A stretch of 64,000 nt of DNA from Bacillota bacterium (GTDB lineage Bacteria; Bacillota; Clostridia; Oscillospirales; Oscillospiraceae), in NCBI GenBank assembly GCA_021770445.1, contig JAETQY010000003.1, positions 51,531 to 115,530 on the forward strand, given 5' to 3'. Under the pieces are notes generated by a model that was not told the DNA's origin, ran no database searches, and worked only from the letters and a program-made list of their open reading frames with translations. Within the stretch, counting starts at the first letter, position 1; every line of letters starts with the position of its first letter. Position numbers and translations under genes: made by a program. Below, one piece after another: positions 16,767 to 24,340 of this stretch.

Positions 16767-17275
16767 AGAAAGTCCTCCAGGTCGATGGTGTGGATGGTCA
16801 GCCCCTTCTTCATGGCGTAGGCCAGGGTCTGGAAGGTGCCCCCCTTGGGCGCCCCGTTGTAGACGGCAATGAGCATGTCCGACCGGTCCACCATGTAGCG
16901 GTTGCGGCGGATCATACAGAAGCGGTCGTAGCTGTGCTGGACCAGGGTCTCGAAGTTGCACCGGTCCAGGATGGCGTTGTAGCGTTCCCGCTCCGCCGCC
17001 GGCCAGCTGTCCGCCTGGGTCTCACAGGGCCGGGCGCACTCCAGGGTGAGATCGCCCTCCGCATTCCGCAGCTCCAGCACCGCCTCGGCGCAGTATAAGT
17101 CGATCCCCCGGGCCATGCCGGAGATGAAATGCCGGACTCCCGACACATAGGCGTCCTCCACCGCCTGGGCGACAGCCCTCTTCAGCCGCAGGCACCGGGG
17201 GTCGGCCTCGTCCTCCCCCCAGGGCAGCTTGTCAGGCCGGTGGCCGGTGAAGCAGCAGGTCTTTTCCTTGTCCAT
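16763..17275 (-). CDS. YpsA-like SLOG family protein (DUF1273)
   Basis: A 170-residue protein of the YpsA/DUF1273 branch of the SLOG nucleotide-binding superfamily. CCFTGHRPDKLPWG at the N-terminus, FISGMARGIDLYCAE and IAVYNGAPKGGTFQTLAYA are the family blocks. SLOG proteins bind nucleotides or related ligands; B. subtilis YpsA affects cell division, but the reaction is not known. The start ATG at 17275 overlaps the peptidase stop; a GTG lies one codon before. No strong ribosome site is seen, so translation is probably coupled. Confidence 0.8.
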   Translation of the reverse strand: MDKEKTCCFTGHRPDKLPWGEDEADPRCLRLKRAVAQAVEDAYVSGVRHFISGMARGIDLYCAEAVLELRNAEGDLTLECARPCETQADSWPAAERERYNAILDRCNFETLVQHSYDRFCMIRRNRYMVDRSDMLIAVYNGAPKGGTFQTLAYAMKKGLTIHTIDLEDFL

Positions 17276-18339
17276 CACAGTACGATCAGGTCCTTGGGGG
17301 AGCGGGTGATATCCTCCCGGCCGGTCTCGTTGAGGATGAGCACGTCCTCAATGCGGACGCCGAATTTTCCCGGGATATAGACCCCCGGCTCGGCGGAGAT
17401 GACTGCCCCCACGGGCATGGGGCGCTTCTCCCTGGAGCTGGCGTTGGGGGACTCGTGGATGTCCACCCCCAGGGAGTGGCCGAAGCTGTGGGAGAAATAC
17501 TCCCCATACCCCGCCTCCCGGAGGACCTGCCGGGCGGCCTCGTCGATCTCCTGGCCGGTGACCCCCGCCCGGGCGGCGTTGATGCCCGCCTTCTGGGCGG
17601 AAAGAACGGCGTTGTACACCTCCTCCATCTCCTGGGTGGGCTGGCCCAGGGCCACGGTGCGGGTCATGTCGGAGCAGTAGCCCCCTACCTTGCAGCCGAA
17701 GTCCATGGTGATAAACATGCCTGTCTCCACGATCTGGTCCCCAGGGACGGCGTGGGGCCGGGAGCCGTTGGGACCGGCGGCCACGATGGGGTCGAAGGAC
17801 ACCTTCTCACCCCCCCGGCTGAGCAGCTCGTACACCAGCCGGGCGGCAATCTCTCGCTCGGTCATGCCAGGGCGGATGAAGTTGAGGATGGCCTTGAAGG
17901 CCTCGTCGGTGATGGCCTGGGCCTGGCGCATGAGGGCCAGCTCCCCCTCGTCCTTGGAGGCCCGCAGGCCGTCCAGCAGGTCCTGGGCTGGGGTGAGGAC
18001 GCAGGGCAGGGCCTGGACGTACTTCTTGTGGCCGTCCACCGTCATGGCGCCGCTCTCAAAGCCGATGTTGTGGAGGCTCTTCCCCTCGATATACTCCTTG
18101 GCGAAGGCCAGGTGCCCCTTGTCCGGGGTGGTGAGGACTACCTCCGCCCCGTCGATCTGCTCCCGGGCGGCCTCGATGTACCGGCCGTCGGTGGAGTACC
18201 GGGCCCCGTCCTTCGTCACCAGCAGCAGGCCCTCCCCGTGGAAGCCCAGAGCGTACCGCTCCCCAGACTCGCTGGTAATCATCATGGCGTCCAGGCCGTA
18301 CTCCGGCAGCCGGGCGGCGATCTTTTCGATGTGATTCAT
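17275..18339 (-). CDS. M24 family metallopeptidase, Xaa-Pro aminopeptidase/dipeptidase type
   Basis: A 354-residue pita-bread peptidase. The creatinase-like N-terminal domain fills about residues 1-130. The five dinuclear-metal ligands are visible: the two Asp in MDFGCKVGGYCSDMTRT, the His in SHSFGHSLG, and the Glu in SAEPGVYIPG and VRIEDV. It should remove N-terminal residues ahead of proline or cleave X-Pro dipeptides in the cytoplasm. The ATG at 18339 is preferred, with AGGAG eight bases upstream; an in-frame GTG lies at 18348. It overlaps the endonuclease gene stop by four bases. Confidence 0.9.
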   Translation of the reverse strand: MNHIEKIAARLPEYGLDAMMITSESGERYALGFHGEGLLLVTKDGARYSTDGRYIEAAREQIDGAEVVLTTPDKGHLAFAKEYIEGKSLHNIGFESGAMTVDGHKKYVQALPCVLTPAQDLLDGLRASKDEGELALMRQAQAITDEAFKAILNFIRPGMTEREIAARLVYELLSRGGEKVSFDPIVAAGPNGSRPHAVPGDQIVETGMFITMDFGCKVGGYCSDMTRTVALGQPTQEMEEVYNAVLSAQKAGINAARAGVTGQEIDEAARQVLREAGYGEYFSHSFGHSLGVDIHESPNASSREKRPMPVGAVISAEPGVYIPGKFGVRIEDVLILNETGREDITRSPKDLIVL

Positions 18340-19193
18340 GGCAGACACTCCTGATAGATTTGTTTCATGGTCAGCGCGTCCTCCGCCTGGGTGCCAGCGG
18401 ACTCGCAGATGAACGTTGGCGACCAGCTCCGGCGGGCGATCTCCGCAGCCAGCGGGGTCCAGTCGGGGCCGTAGCCGCCATCGTCATCGAAGGTGCGGTG
18501 GCACTTCTCCCCGCCCTTTGGGGTGAACTCAATGTGGGAGAAGTGGCTGTGGAAGTTGCTGGCCCGGTCTGGGCCCAGGACCTCGGCCACCCGGTCCAGC
18601 ATCCGGGAGAAAGCCGCCTGTCCGTCGTCCGCCCCCAGGGAGCGGGCGTAGAGGTGGCCGAAGTCGATACAGGGCACCAGGCGGGCATCCAGGGTACACA
18701 GCTCCAGCACCTCGTCCAGGTCGCCCAGCTGATTGATCTTGCCCATGGTCTCCGGGCACAGGGCGATGTGGGAATAGCCCTGACCGTCGCAGGCGGCGAT
18801 GACCTCTGTCAGGGATTTCTTCGCAATCTCCAGCGCCTCCCGGCGCTCGCGCTTCATCAGCGCCCCGGAGTGGATCACCACCCGTCCCGCTCCCATCCAT
18901 TGGGCCACCTGACAGCCGGCGGTGATGTAGCCGACGGTCTTTTTCAGAGAATCCGGGTCCGGGTTGGCCAGGTTGATGAAGTAGGGGGCGTGAAGGGAGA
19001 GGGAAATTCCCAACCCTCGGGCGTTCTCCCCCACCTTGACGGCGGTGTCCTCCCCCACGTGGACCCCCTTGCCGCACTGGTACTCGTAGCAGTCCAGGCC
19101 GAAATCGGCGATCCATTTGGGGGCGGCCAGGGAGGACTTGTGGACCCTGGAAAAGCTGTCGCTGTTGCCCGCCGGGCCGAATTTGGCGCTCAC
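18336..19193 (-). CDS. endonuclease IV-like AP endonuclease (TIM barrel)
   Basis: A 285-residue AP-endonuclease family 2 protein. Zinc-ligand blocks fit Nfo: LHAPYFINLAN, VIHSGA, CPETMGK (Glu), CIDFGHLYAR (Asp and His), FHSHFSHIEF and a final FICES (Glu). Nfo enzymes cut DNA 5' of abasic sites during base excision repair. The GTG start at 19193 overlaps the yqeG stop (GTGA), with GGAGGAGG about twelve bases upstream. It could instead belong to a related sugar-isomerase-like branch, but the ordered metal ligands favour Nfo. Confidence 0.85.
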   Translation of the reverse strand: MSAKFGPAGNSDSFSRVHKSSLAAPKWIADFGLDCYEYQCGKGVHVGEDTAVKVGENARGLGISLSLHAPYFINLANPDPDSLKKTVGYITAGCQVAQWMGAGRVVIHSGALMKRERREALEIAKKSLTEVIAACDGQGYSHIALCPETMGKINQLGDLDEVLELCTLDARLVPCIDFGHLYARSLGADDGQAAFSRMLDRVAEVLGPDRASNFHSHFSHIEFTPKGGEKCHRTFDDDGGYGPDWTPLAAEIARRSWSPTFICESAGTQAEDALTMKQIYQECLP

Positions 19194-19696
19194 AGAAAAG
19201 GTTTCCTCCTCCCCAGAAGGCGGAAGGGGGTCTCCACGGCGTACCGGATGTACCGCCCCGGGTTGCCCGCCAGACGGATGGGGCGTACCAGCAGGGGCGT
19301 CACCCCGGCGTTGTTGGCCCCCAGGGTATCGGTGAAGATCTGGTCCCCCACCATGACGGTCTCCTCGGGCGCAACCCCCATGCGCTCCATGGCCTTGAGG
19401 TAGCCTGCCTTTTTAGGCTTGCCTGAGTGGCCCTGGTAGGGGATGCCCAGCTGTTCGGCGAAGGCCTTCGCCCGGCCCGGCTTGCGACTGTTAGACAGCA
19501 GAAACAGCTCGATCCCGCTGGCCCTCAGCGCCTCCTTCCAGGCAATCAGCTCCGGAGGGGGCTGGGTCACCTTATAGGGCACCAGGGTGTTGTCCAGGTC
19601 GGCCAGCACCAGCTTGATCCCCCGGTCCGCCAGAGCCTGGGGGGAGATATGGGCAATGGAGGGATAGACCCCCCTGGGTATGGGTGATAAGGACAT
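19190..19696 (-). CDS. yqeG: YqeG family HAD phosphatase
   Basis: A 168-residue HAD-superfamily protein. DLDNTLV is motif I, LLSNSRK motif II, and GKPKKAGYLKAM with VGDQIFTD carry the Lys and Asp of motifs III and IV. YqeG is related to the phosphatidylglycerophosphate phosphatase Gep4; its bacterial substrate is not settled. The ATG at 19696 follows GAGAGG. The long upstream extension of the frame runs antisense through another gene and is not coding. It is the first gene of the five-gene operon. Confidence 0.88.
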   Translation of the reverse strand: MSLSPIPRGVYPSIAHISPQALADRGIKLVLADLDNTLVPYKVTQPPPELIAWKEALRASGIELFLLSNSRKPGRAKAFAEQLGIPYQGHSGKPKKAGYLKAMERMGVAPEETVMVGDQIFTDTLGANNAGVTPLLVRPIRLAGNPGRYIRYAVETPFRLLGRRKPFL

Positions 19697-19736
19697 GGTT
19701 CTAACCTCTCGACTGATCTCATAGTGTGTACAGCGT

Positions 19737-19765
19737 AGTATATCACAGGTTGAAATTTCGGACAA
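19737..19765 (-). promoter_or_regulatory. promoter of the yqeG-queH operon, TTGTCC-17-TATACT
   Basis: On the minus strand TTGTCC (19765-19760) and TATACT (19742-19737) are 17 bases apart, with TGA before the -10 as an extended element. Confidence 0.6.
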
Positions 19766-19777
19766 GGGGGAAGTCCC

Positions 19778-20572
19778 ATGGACACCTTTATCATCACGCT
19801 TCCGCCCAAACAGCTGCCCGCCCTCCGGGGCTGGCAGGTCACCCCCGCCCATCTGGCCTACCGGCTGGGTCCTGGGCCCCACCTGTTCCGGGCGGGCAGC
19901 ACCGCCCCCAAGGGCGGGCTGATGGTGGTGGACGATCAGGAGTTCGACCCTCTGGGCCCCACCGGGCCACTGTGCCAGGAGATCGTCCGGGAGATCACAG
20001 CCCGGGGCTTCTCCGGGGCGGTCCTGGATTTTGAAAACCGCCTGCCCCCTCTGGAGCAAATCGCCGCCGCCCTGGATGAGCCCTTCGCCCGCCGGGGCTG
20101 GACTCTGATCGTCCCCGAGCGGTACGGCCAGGCAGCCCCCCACGCCCGGGTGATGATCTCCTCCGCCTTGTCGGGTGGCTCTCTCCAGCGGCGGCTGGAG
20201 GAGGCTTTGGCCCGCTTCGGGGAGAGCCGGGTGGTCCTGGCCCTGGAGAAACGGGCGGAGGACTTCTATCTCCCCTCCCCCACTGGCAGCGGCCAGCCCC
20301 TCACTCCCCAGGAGCTGGAGGAGCTGAAGGGACGGCTGTCCCCTTCTATCTTTTTCTCCGGGGAGCTGTGTGCCCGCTACTTCACCTACATGAGTCGGGA
20401 GACCGGCGCCCATTTTGTCCTCTTCGACGACGGCGACACCCTGCGCCACAAAGTGGAGGTGGCCCGCAAGCTGGGCATCGGCACCTTCCTGGCCCCCTGG
20501 GCCGAGGTGGGCCCCCATGCTGCCCGAATCGGCATCCAGCGCCGGCCGGAGCAGGCCAGGCCCCGGCGATGA
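19778..20572 (+). CDS. hypothetical protein, possible TIM-barrel glycosidase-like fold
   Basis: A 264-residue soluble protein without signal peptide. Alternating hydrophobic strands such as FSGAVLDFENRLPP resemble the DxxDxE-like strand of GH18-type barrels, and HFVLFDDGDTLRHKVEVARKLGIG resembles a late barrel strand and helix. No catalytic motif is complete enough to name a reaction. The ATG follows AAGGGGGAAG. It is divergent from the yqeG operon and ends at a bidirectional terminator. Confidence 0.6.
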   Translation: MDTFIITLPPKQLPALRGWQVTPAHLAYRLGPGPHLFRAGSTAPKGGLMVVDDQEFDPLGPTGPLCQEIVREITARGFSGAVLDFENRLPPLEQIAAALDEPFARRGWTLIVPERYGQAAPHARVMISSALSGGSLQRRLEEALARFGESRVVLALEKRAEDFYLPSPTGSGQPLTPQELEELKGRLSPSIFFSGELCARYFTYMSRETGAHFVLFDDGDTLRHKVEVARKLGIGTFLAPWAEVGPHAARIGIQRRPEQARPRR

Positions 20573-20574
20573 GC

Positions 20575-20613
20575 AAAAACGGCCCGCCCCTCTGTAAGGG
20601 GCGGGCCGTTTTT
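20575..20613. terminator. bidirectional intrinsic terminator
   Basis: AAAACGGCCCGCCCCT and AGGGGCGGGCCGTTTTT pair around CTGTA. It ends the hypothetical gene on the plus strand and the GH26-like gene on the minus strand. Confidence 0.9.
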
Positions 20614-20623
20614 GGTAAGATTC

Positions 20624-22771
20624 TTATTCGTAGGACTTGTCGGTCTCGATATACATGCCCTTGCCGGCCTCATAGCCCACGTAGAAGTCCAGGGCCTTGC
20701 CCAGGTCGCGGAGCTTGAAGTAGTTGCTCCCGCCGATCTTGTACACGCTGACCTTGGCCTCCTCGCCGTTGATATAGATGGCGTCGTTGCTCACCTGAGC
20801 CGTCCGCTCCCCGCCGGCGGCCGCGCCGGCCAGCTCCTTGCCGGTGGACTCGTAGGGCTGGCCGGAGGTGGCGGTGACCGCCTTGGCGGCGCCGTCATAG
20901 CCCACGGAGAACTGCTTTTCAGTGCCATTGAGGATGGCGGCCAGGTCGCGGATCTTGAAGTAGTTGGAGCTGCCAATCTTGTACACGGTGGCGTTCTGGG
21001 GCTCACCGTCGCAGGTCAGCTTGTCGTTGGTGGGCATGGCCTTGGCTTCGGCGGGCTTTTCAGGCTGCTCGGGGGTGATAGGGGTGGTGCTCCCGCCCAG
21101 CTGGAGGGTATAGGTCTGGCTGGAGCCATTGAACTGGCCGCCCTTGGCCTCCACCTTCAGGGTGTGGCTGCCGCCGCCCAGGCCGCTCAGGTTCAGGTCA
21201 TAGTAGAAGGGGGCCTGGCTGGTGGAGTAGACCTGCTTGCCATCCACATAGTAGTTCACGGTAGTGCTGTGCTTGCCGGGGAAGCTGGCGTAGGTGGCCA
21301 ACCGCAGGGTGTTCCGCCCCGTCAGAGAGGCCTTGTCCAGGGTCTCCCAGCCGGTGGCGGAGCCCTTCACATCGGACAGGTAGGCACCGTTTTCTCGGAT
21401 AGCCTTCTCATAGGCGGCGCTGAGGGTAGAGGAGCCGCTCAGGACATAGTCGTACTCCCCTCCCTGGAAGGTGGTGTCGAAGTAGAACACGGCCTTCACC
21501 TGGGGATAGACCATATTAATATAGGAGTAGAACCAGTTCAGCTGCTCGGCGGCGTAGGCCGTCAGGTCCTGGCCGCCGGACCTGTTCCGGTAGGCAAAGC
21601 CGCACTCGCTGATCATCACGGGCTTGTTATGGGCCTTGGCCAGGTCGATGATGGGCTTGATGGTGATCAGGGGATCGTGGTCATAGATGCCCACGCCGTA
21701 GTAGGCGTCGTCGTAATATTTATTGTAGCCGAAGGTGTAGGAAGCGGTACCCTGGCTCTTGTCATAGCTGACATACTGGGTGTTGTGATAGGTGGACATG
21801 CCGATCCAGTCCACATATCCGTCCCCAGGGTAGTAGTCGGCGTGGGTCACATTCCGGTTGCTGATGTCGTTGGGGGAGAATACCATCTGGATGTTGGAGT
21901 AGGACCGGGCGGCGGTGGCAATCTTCCGGAAGGCCTGCTTGTAGACCTCGGGGTCGCAGCTGCTCCAGCAGTTCATCTCGGCGCCTACCCGCAGCAGAAT
22001 GGTGGCGTTCAGACCGCCCAGGGCCCGCAGGCTCTCAGAGATATAGCTGTCAGCGCCCAGGACCGCCTGGGCCCCGGCGGTACTCTCAGGATTGAAGTTC
22101 CAGGCCACCTCGATCACGCCGCCGTTGGCCGCCTTGCGGAAGCTCTCGGAGGTCCTGTTGTAGTAGTCGATCCAGTACGCCACCGAGTAGCTGTCCTGGA
22201 AGGTGACATACATCAGGGCGGCGTTGGTGTCAGACCTGGGGCTGTCCACGGGGGTGCCGTACCAGGTGCCGGTCCGGGGGCCCGCGGAGTAGGGGGAGGC
22301 GCTGTCGCTGCTCTGGGCGTAGACGGTCACCTTCTGGGCCGCCCGCAGGCACTCCAGGCGCGACTCAATGCTCTGGAGCAGGTCGGTATAGTCATACCGG
22401 TCGGTATAGGAGGGGGTCAGGCCGCACTCGTTCAGCCACTTGGCATAGGTGCGCTCTCGCTCCGCCCAGGTGATAGCACCCGCAATGTCTCCCTTGATCT
22501 CGCAGGCCCAGGAGGCCAGCTTGGCCTTGGGCTCCAGGTTCTCGCACACGTCCTGGCCCAGCCCCAGGGGGTTGAGCAGATCATAGGTCTTTTGTGCCAC
22601 TGAGATCACCTGGTCCGGGTCGCCGGCTGCCGCCTCCCAGGCGCTGTGGAGCTTCCAATAGGCACTGGGATACTTGAAGTTCCCATAGGCTGAGGCAGGC
22701 AAACACAGACCTGCCATCAACGCCGCCGCGAGGGCACAGGAAAACAAGCGGTGCATCAATTTGTTCATCAT
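20624..22771 (-). CDS. secreted GH26-like glycoside hydrolase with C-terminal copper-amine-oxidase-like stalk domain
   Basis: A 715-residue exported protein. Residues 1-28 are a signal peptide ending PASA. A central barrel shows VGAEMN (Glu265, likely acid/base) and VMISECGF (Glu389, likely nucleophile), which fits the GH26 beta-mannanase clan. An Ig-like segment follows (about 490-570), then two repeats of a stalk motif (VYKIGSSNYFKIRDLAAIL and VYKIGGSNYFKLRDLGKAL). The start ATG follows GGGAGGTAACTG. It has its own promoter and no sugar transporter nearby. Substrate is unproven; mannan or a mixed beta-glucan is the family expectation. Confidence 0.75.
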   Translation of the reverse strand: MMNKLMHRLFSCALAAALMAGLCLPASAYGNFKYPSAYWKLHSAWEAAAGDPDQVISVAQKTYDLLNPLGLGQDVCENLEPKAKLASWACEIKGDIAGAITWAERERTYAKWLNECGLTPSYTDRYDYTDLLQSIESRLECLRAAQKVTVYAQSSDSASPYSAGPRTGTWYGTPVDSPRSDTNAALMYVTFQDSYSVAYWIDYYNRTSESFRKAANGGVIEVAWNFNPESTAGAQAVLGADSYISESLRALGGLNATILLRVGAEMNCWSSCDPEVYKQAFRKIATAARSYSNIQMVFSPNDISNRNVTHADYYPGDGYVDWIGMSTYHNTQYVSYDKSQGTASYTFGYNKYYDDAYYGVGIYDHDPLITIKPIIDLAKAHNKPVMISECGFAYRNRSGGQDLTAYAAEQLNWFYSYINMVYPQVKAVFYFDTTFQGGEYDYVLSGSSTLSAAYEKAIRENGAYLSDVKGSATGWETLDKASLTGRNTLRLATYASFPGKHSTTVNYYVDGKQVYSTSQAPFYYDLNLSGLGGGSHTLKVEAKGGQFNGSSQTYTLQLGGSTTPITPEQPEKPAEAKAMPTNDKLTCDGEPQNATVYKIGSSNYFKIRDLAAILNGTEKQFSVGYDGAAKAVTATSGQPYESTGKELAGAAAGGERTAQVSNDAIYINGEEAKVSVYKIGGSNYFKLRDLGKALDFYVGYEAGKGMYIETDKSYE

Positions 22772-22823
22772 CAGTTACCTCCCAATCTCTTCTTCAATCC
22801 GGAAGCATAAAACCTCCAAAAAA

Positions 22824-22852
22824 ATGATACTCTTGAGCGTGCCGTTTGTCAA
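22824..22852 (-). promoter_or_regulatory. promoter of the GH26-like gene, TTGACA-17-TATCAT
   Basis: On the minus strand TTGACA (22852-22847) and TATCAT (22829-22824) are 17 bases apart, about 50 bases ahead of the start codon. Confidence 0.7.
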
Positions 22853-22909
22853 GTATGCTGTTCGCATCGTATCGAGCGGCAGCCAGCGGAGTGATTTTCA
22901 GAAAAAAGC

Positions 22910-22938
22910 TGGACAGAATAACGCTTTTGCATTATGAT
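22910..22938 (+). promoter_or_regulatory. candidate promoter of the rnf operon, TGGACA-17-TATGAT
   Basis: TGGACA at 22910-22915 and TATGAT at 22933-22938 are 17 bases apart. The leader to rnfC is about 75 bases. A TTGACA at 22960-22965 has no matching -10. Confidence 0.5.
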
Positions 22939-23017
22939 ACATTATGTAAAAATATCGAATTGACACGCGCATTCTGTCGAAACGACCTTTCCCGACAGGA
23001 TGCGGGGAGGATTCCAT

Positions 23018-24340
23018 ATGACCCATTCCTTCTTCGGCGGGGTCTACCCCGCCACGCGAAAAGGCATTACCCGACGCAAGCCCATGGCCCGTCTCTCCCA
23101 GACCTCCAAGGAGATCATCATCCCCCTGGTCATGTGCGCCGACGGCCCCGCCACCCCCATGGTCCGGCCCGGCGACCCGGTGACGGTGGGCCAGCCCATC
23201 GCCCGGCGGGGACAGACTGGGGCGGCGGCCCACGCCAGTGTCTCCGGCCGGGTGAGCGCCATCGAGGACCGGCCCCACCCCTGGGGCGGCCGGTCCCCCG
23301 CTATTGTCATCCAGAACGACGACCGCAGCGAGCCCTACCCCGGCCACATGCCCCCCCTGGACCCCCGCCAGCTCACCCTGGAAGAGGTGGTGGAGCGGGT
23401 GACGGAGGCGGGAATCGTGGGCATGGGGGGCGGCTGCTTCCCCACCTGGGAGAAGATCTCCCGCTCCGCCGGCAAGATCGACACCCTGATCGTCAACGCC
23501 GCCGAGTGCGAGCCCTACGTCACCTCCGACTACCGCCTGCTGCTGGAGCGGGGGGAGCGCATCCTCCGGGGCGCCCAGGCCCTGTCCCAGTGCCTGAGGT
23601 GCGAGCGGGTAGTTCTGGTCACCGAGGGGGATAAGCTCAACGCCGTGGAGGCGGTGGAGCGCCGTCTGCGCCGCAGCGGCGCCCGGGTGCAGATCCTTCC
23701 TGTGCGCACCTGCTACCCTCTGGGGGCGGAAAAGCAGATCATCCAGACCGTTACCGGCCGGGAGGTGCCCCCCGGGGGCTCCCCCCTGGACGTGAAGTGC
23801 GCCGTTTTTAACGTGGCCACCGTCTACGCCATCCACGACGCCCTGTTCCAGGGCCGTCCCCTCACCCACCGGGCCGTGACCGTCACCGGCGGGGCGGTCA
23901 CCCGCCCCCGAAACCTGTGGGTACCCATCGGCACCCCTCTGCGCCACCTACTGGAGACCTGCGGCGGCCTGCGGGAGGAGACCGACCGGATGCTCATTGG
24001 CGGGCCCATGATGGGCATCGCCCTCACCAACCTGGACGCACCAGTGACCAAGGACACCAACAGTCTGGTCTGCCTCACCAACTGGGAGCACAAGCCCGAC
24101 ACCCCACCTGGGGTGTGCATCCGGTGTGGCAAGTGTGTGGCCGCCTGTCCCATGCACCTGGCCCCCACCATCATCCGCCGGGCACTGGAGGAGCAGGACC
24201 TGAGCAAGCTGGCCAAGTACCACCTGGAGGACTGCAACGCCTGCGGCTGCTGCTCCTTCATCTGTCCTGCCCAGATCCCTCTGGTGGAGACGGTGGCCTC
24301 CGCCGCCGCCCTTCTGAAACGGGGGGTGACCAACCAGTGA
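23018..24340 (+). CDS. rnfC: Rnf complex subunit RnfC
   Basis: A 440-residue peripheral subunit, the NAD(H)/FMN-binding part of the Rnf ion-translocating oxidoreductase. FFGGVYPATRK opens the protein, GMGGGCFPTWEKI is the Gly-rich nucleotide region, and NAAECEPYVTSDYRLL is the complex I 51-kDa-like block. Two 4Fe-4S motifs lie near 367-378 (CIRCGKCVAACP) and 406-417 (CNACGCCSFICP). The ATG at 23018 follows GGGGAGG; six codons upstream are not needed. The stop overlaps the GTG of the next gene. The operon lacks rnfB and rnfE. Confidence 0.95.
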   Translation: MTHSFFGGVYPATRKGITRRKPMARLSQTSKEIIIPLVMCADGPATPMVRPGDPVTVGQPIARRGQTGAAAHASVSGRVSAIEDRPHPWGGRSPAIVIQNDDRSEPYPGHMPPLDPRQLTLEEVVERVTEAGIVGMGGGCFPTWEKISRSAGKIDTLIVNAAECEPYVTSDYRLLLERGERILRGAQALSQCLRCERVVLVTEGDKLNAVEAVERRLRRSGARVQILPVRTCYPLGAEKQIIQTVTGREVPPGGSPLDVKCAVFNVATVYAIHDALFQGRPLTHRAVTVTGGAVTRPRNLWVPIGTPLRHLLETCGGLREETDRMLIGGPMMGIALTNLDAPVTKDTNSLVCLTNWEHKPDTPPGVCIRCGKCVAACPMHLAPTIIRRALEEQDLSKLAKYHLEDCNACGCCSFICPAQIPLVETVASAAALLKRGVTNQ

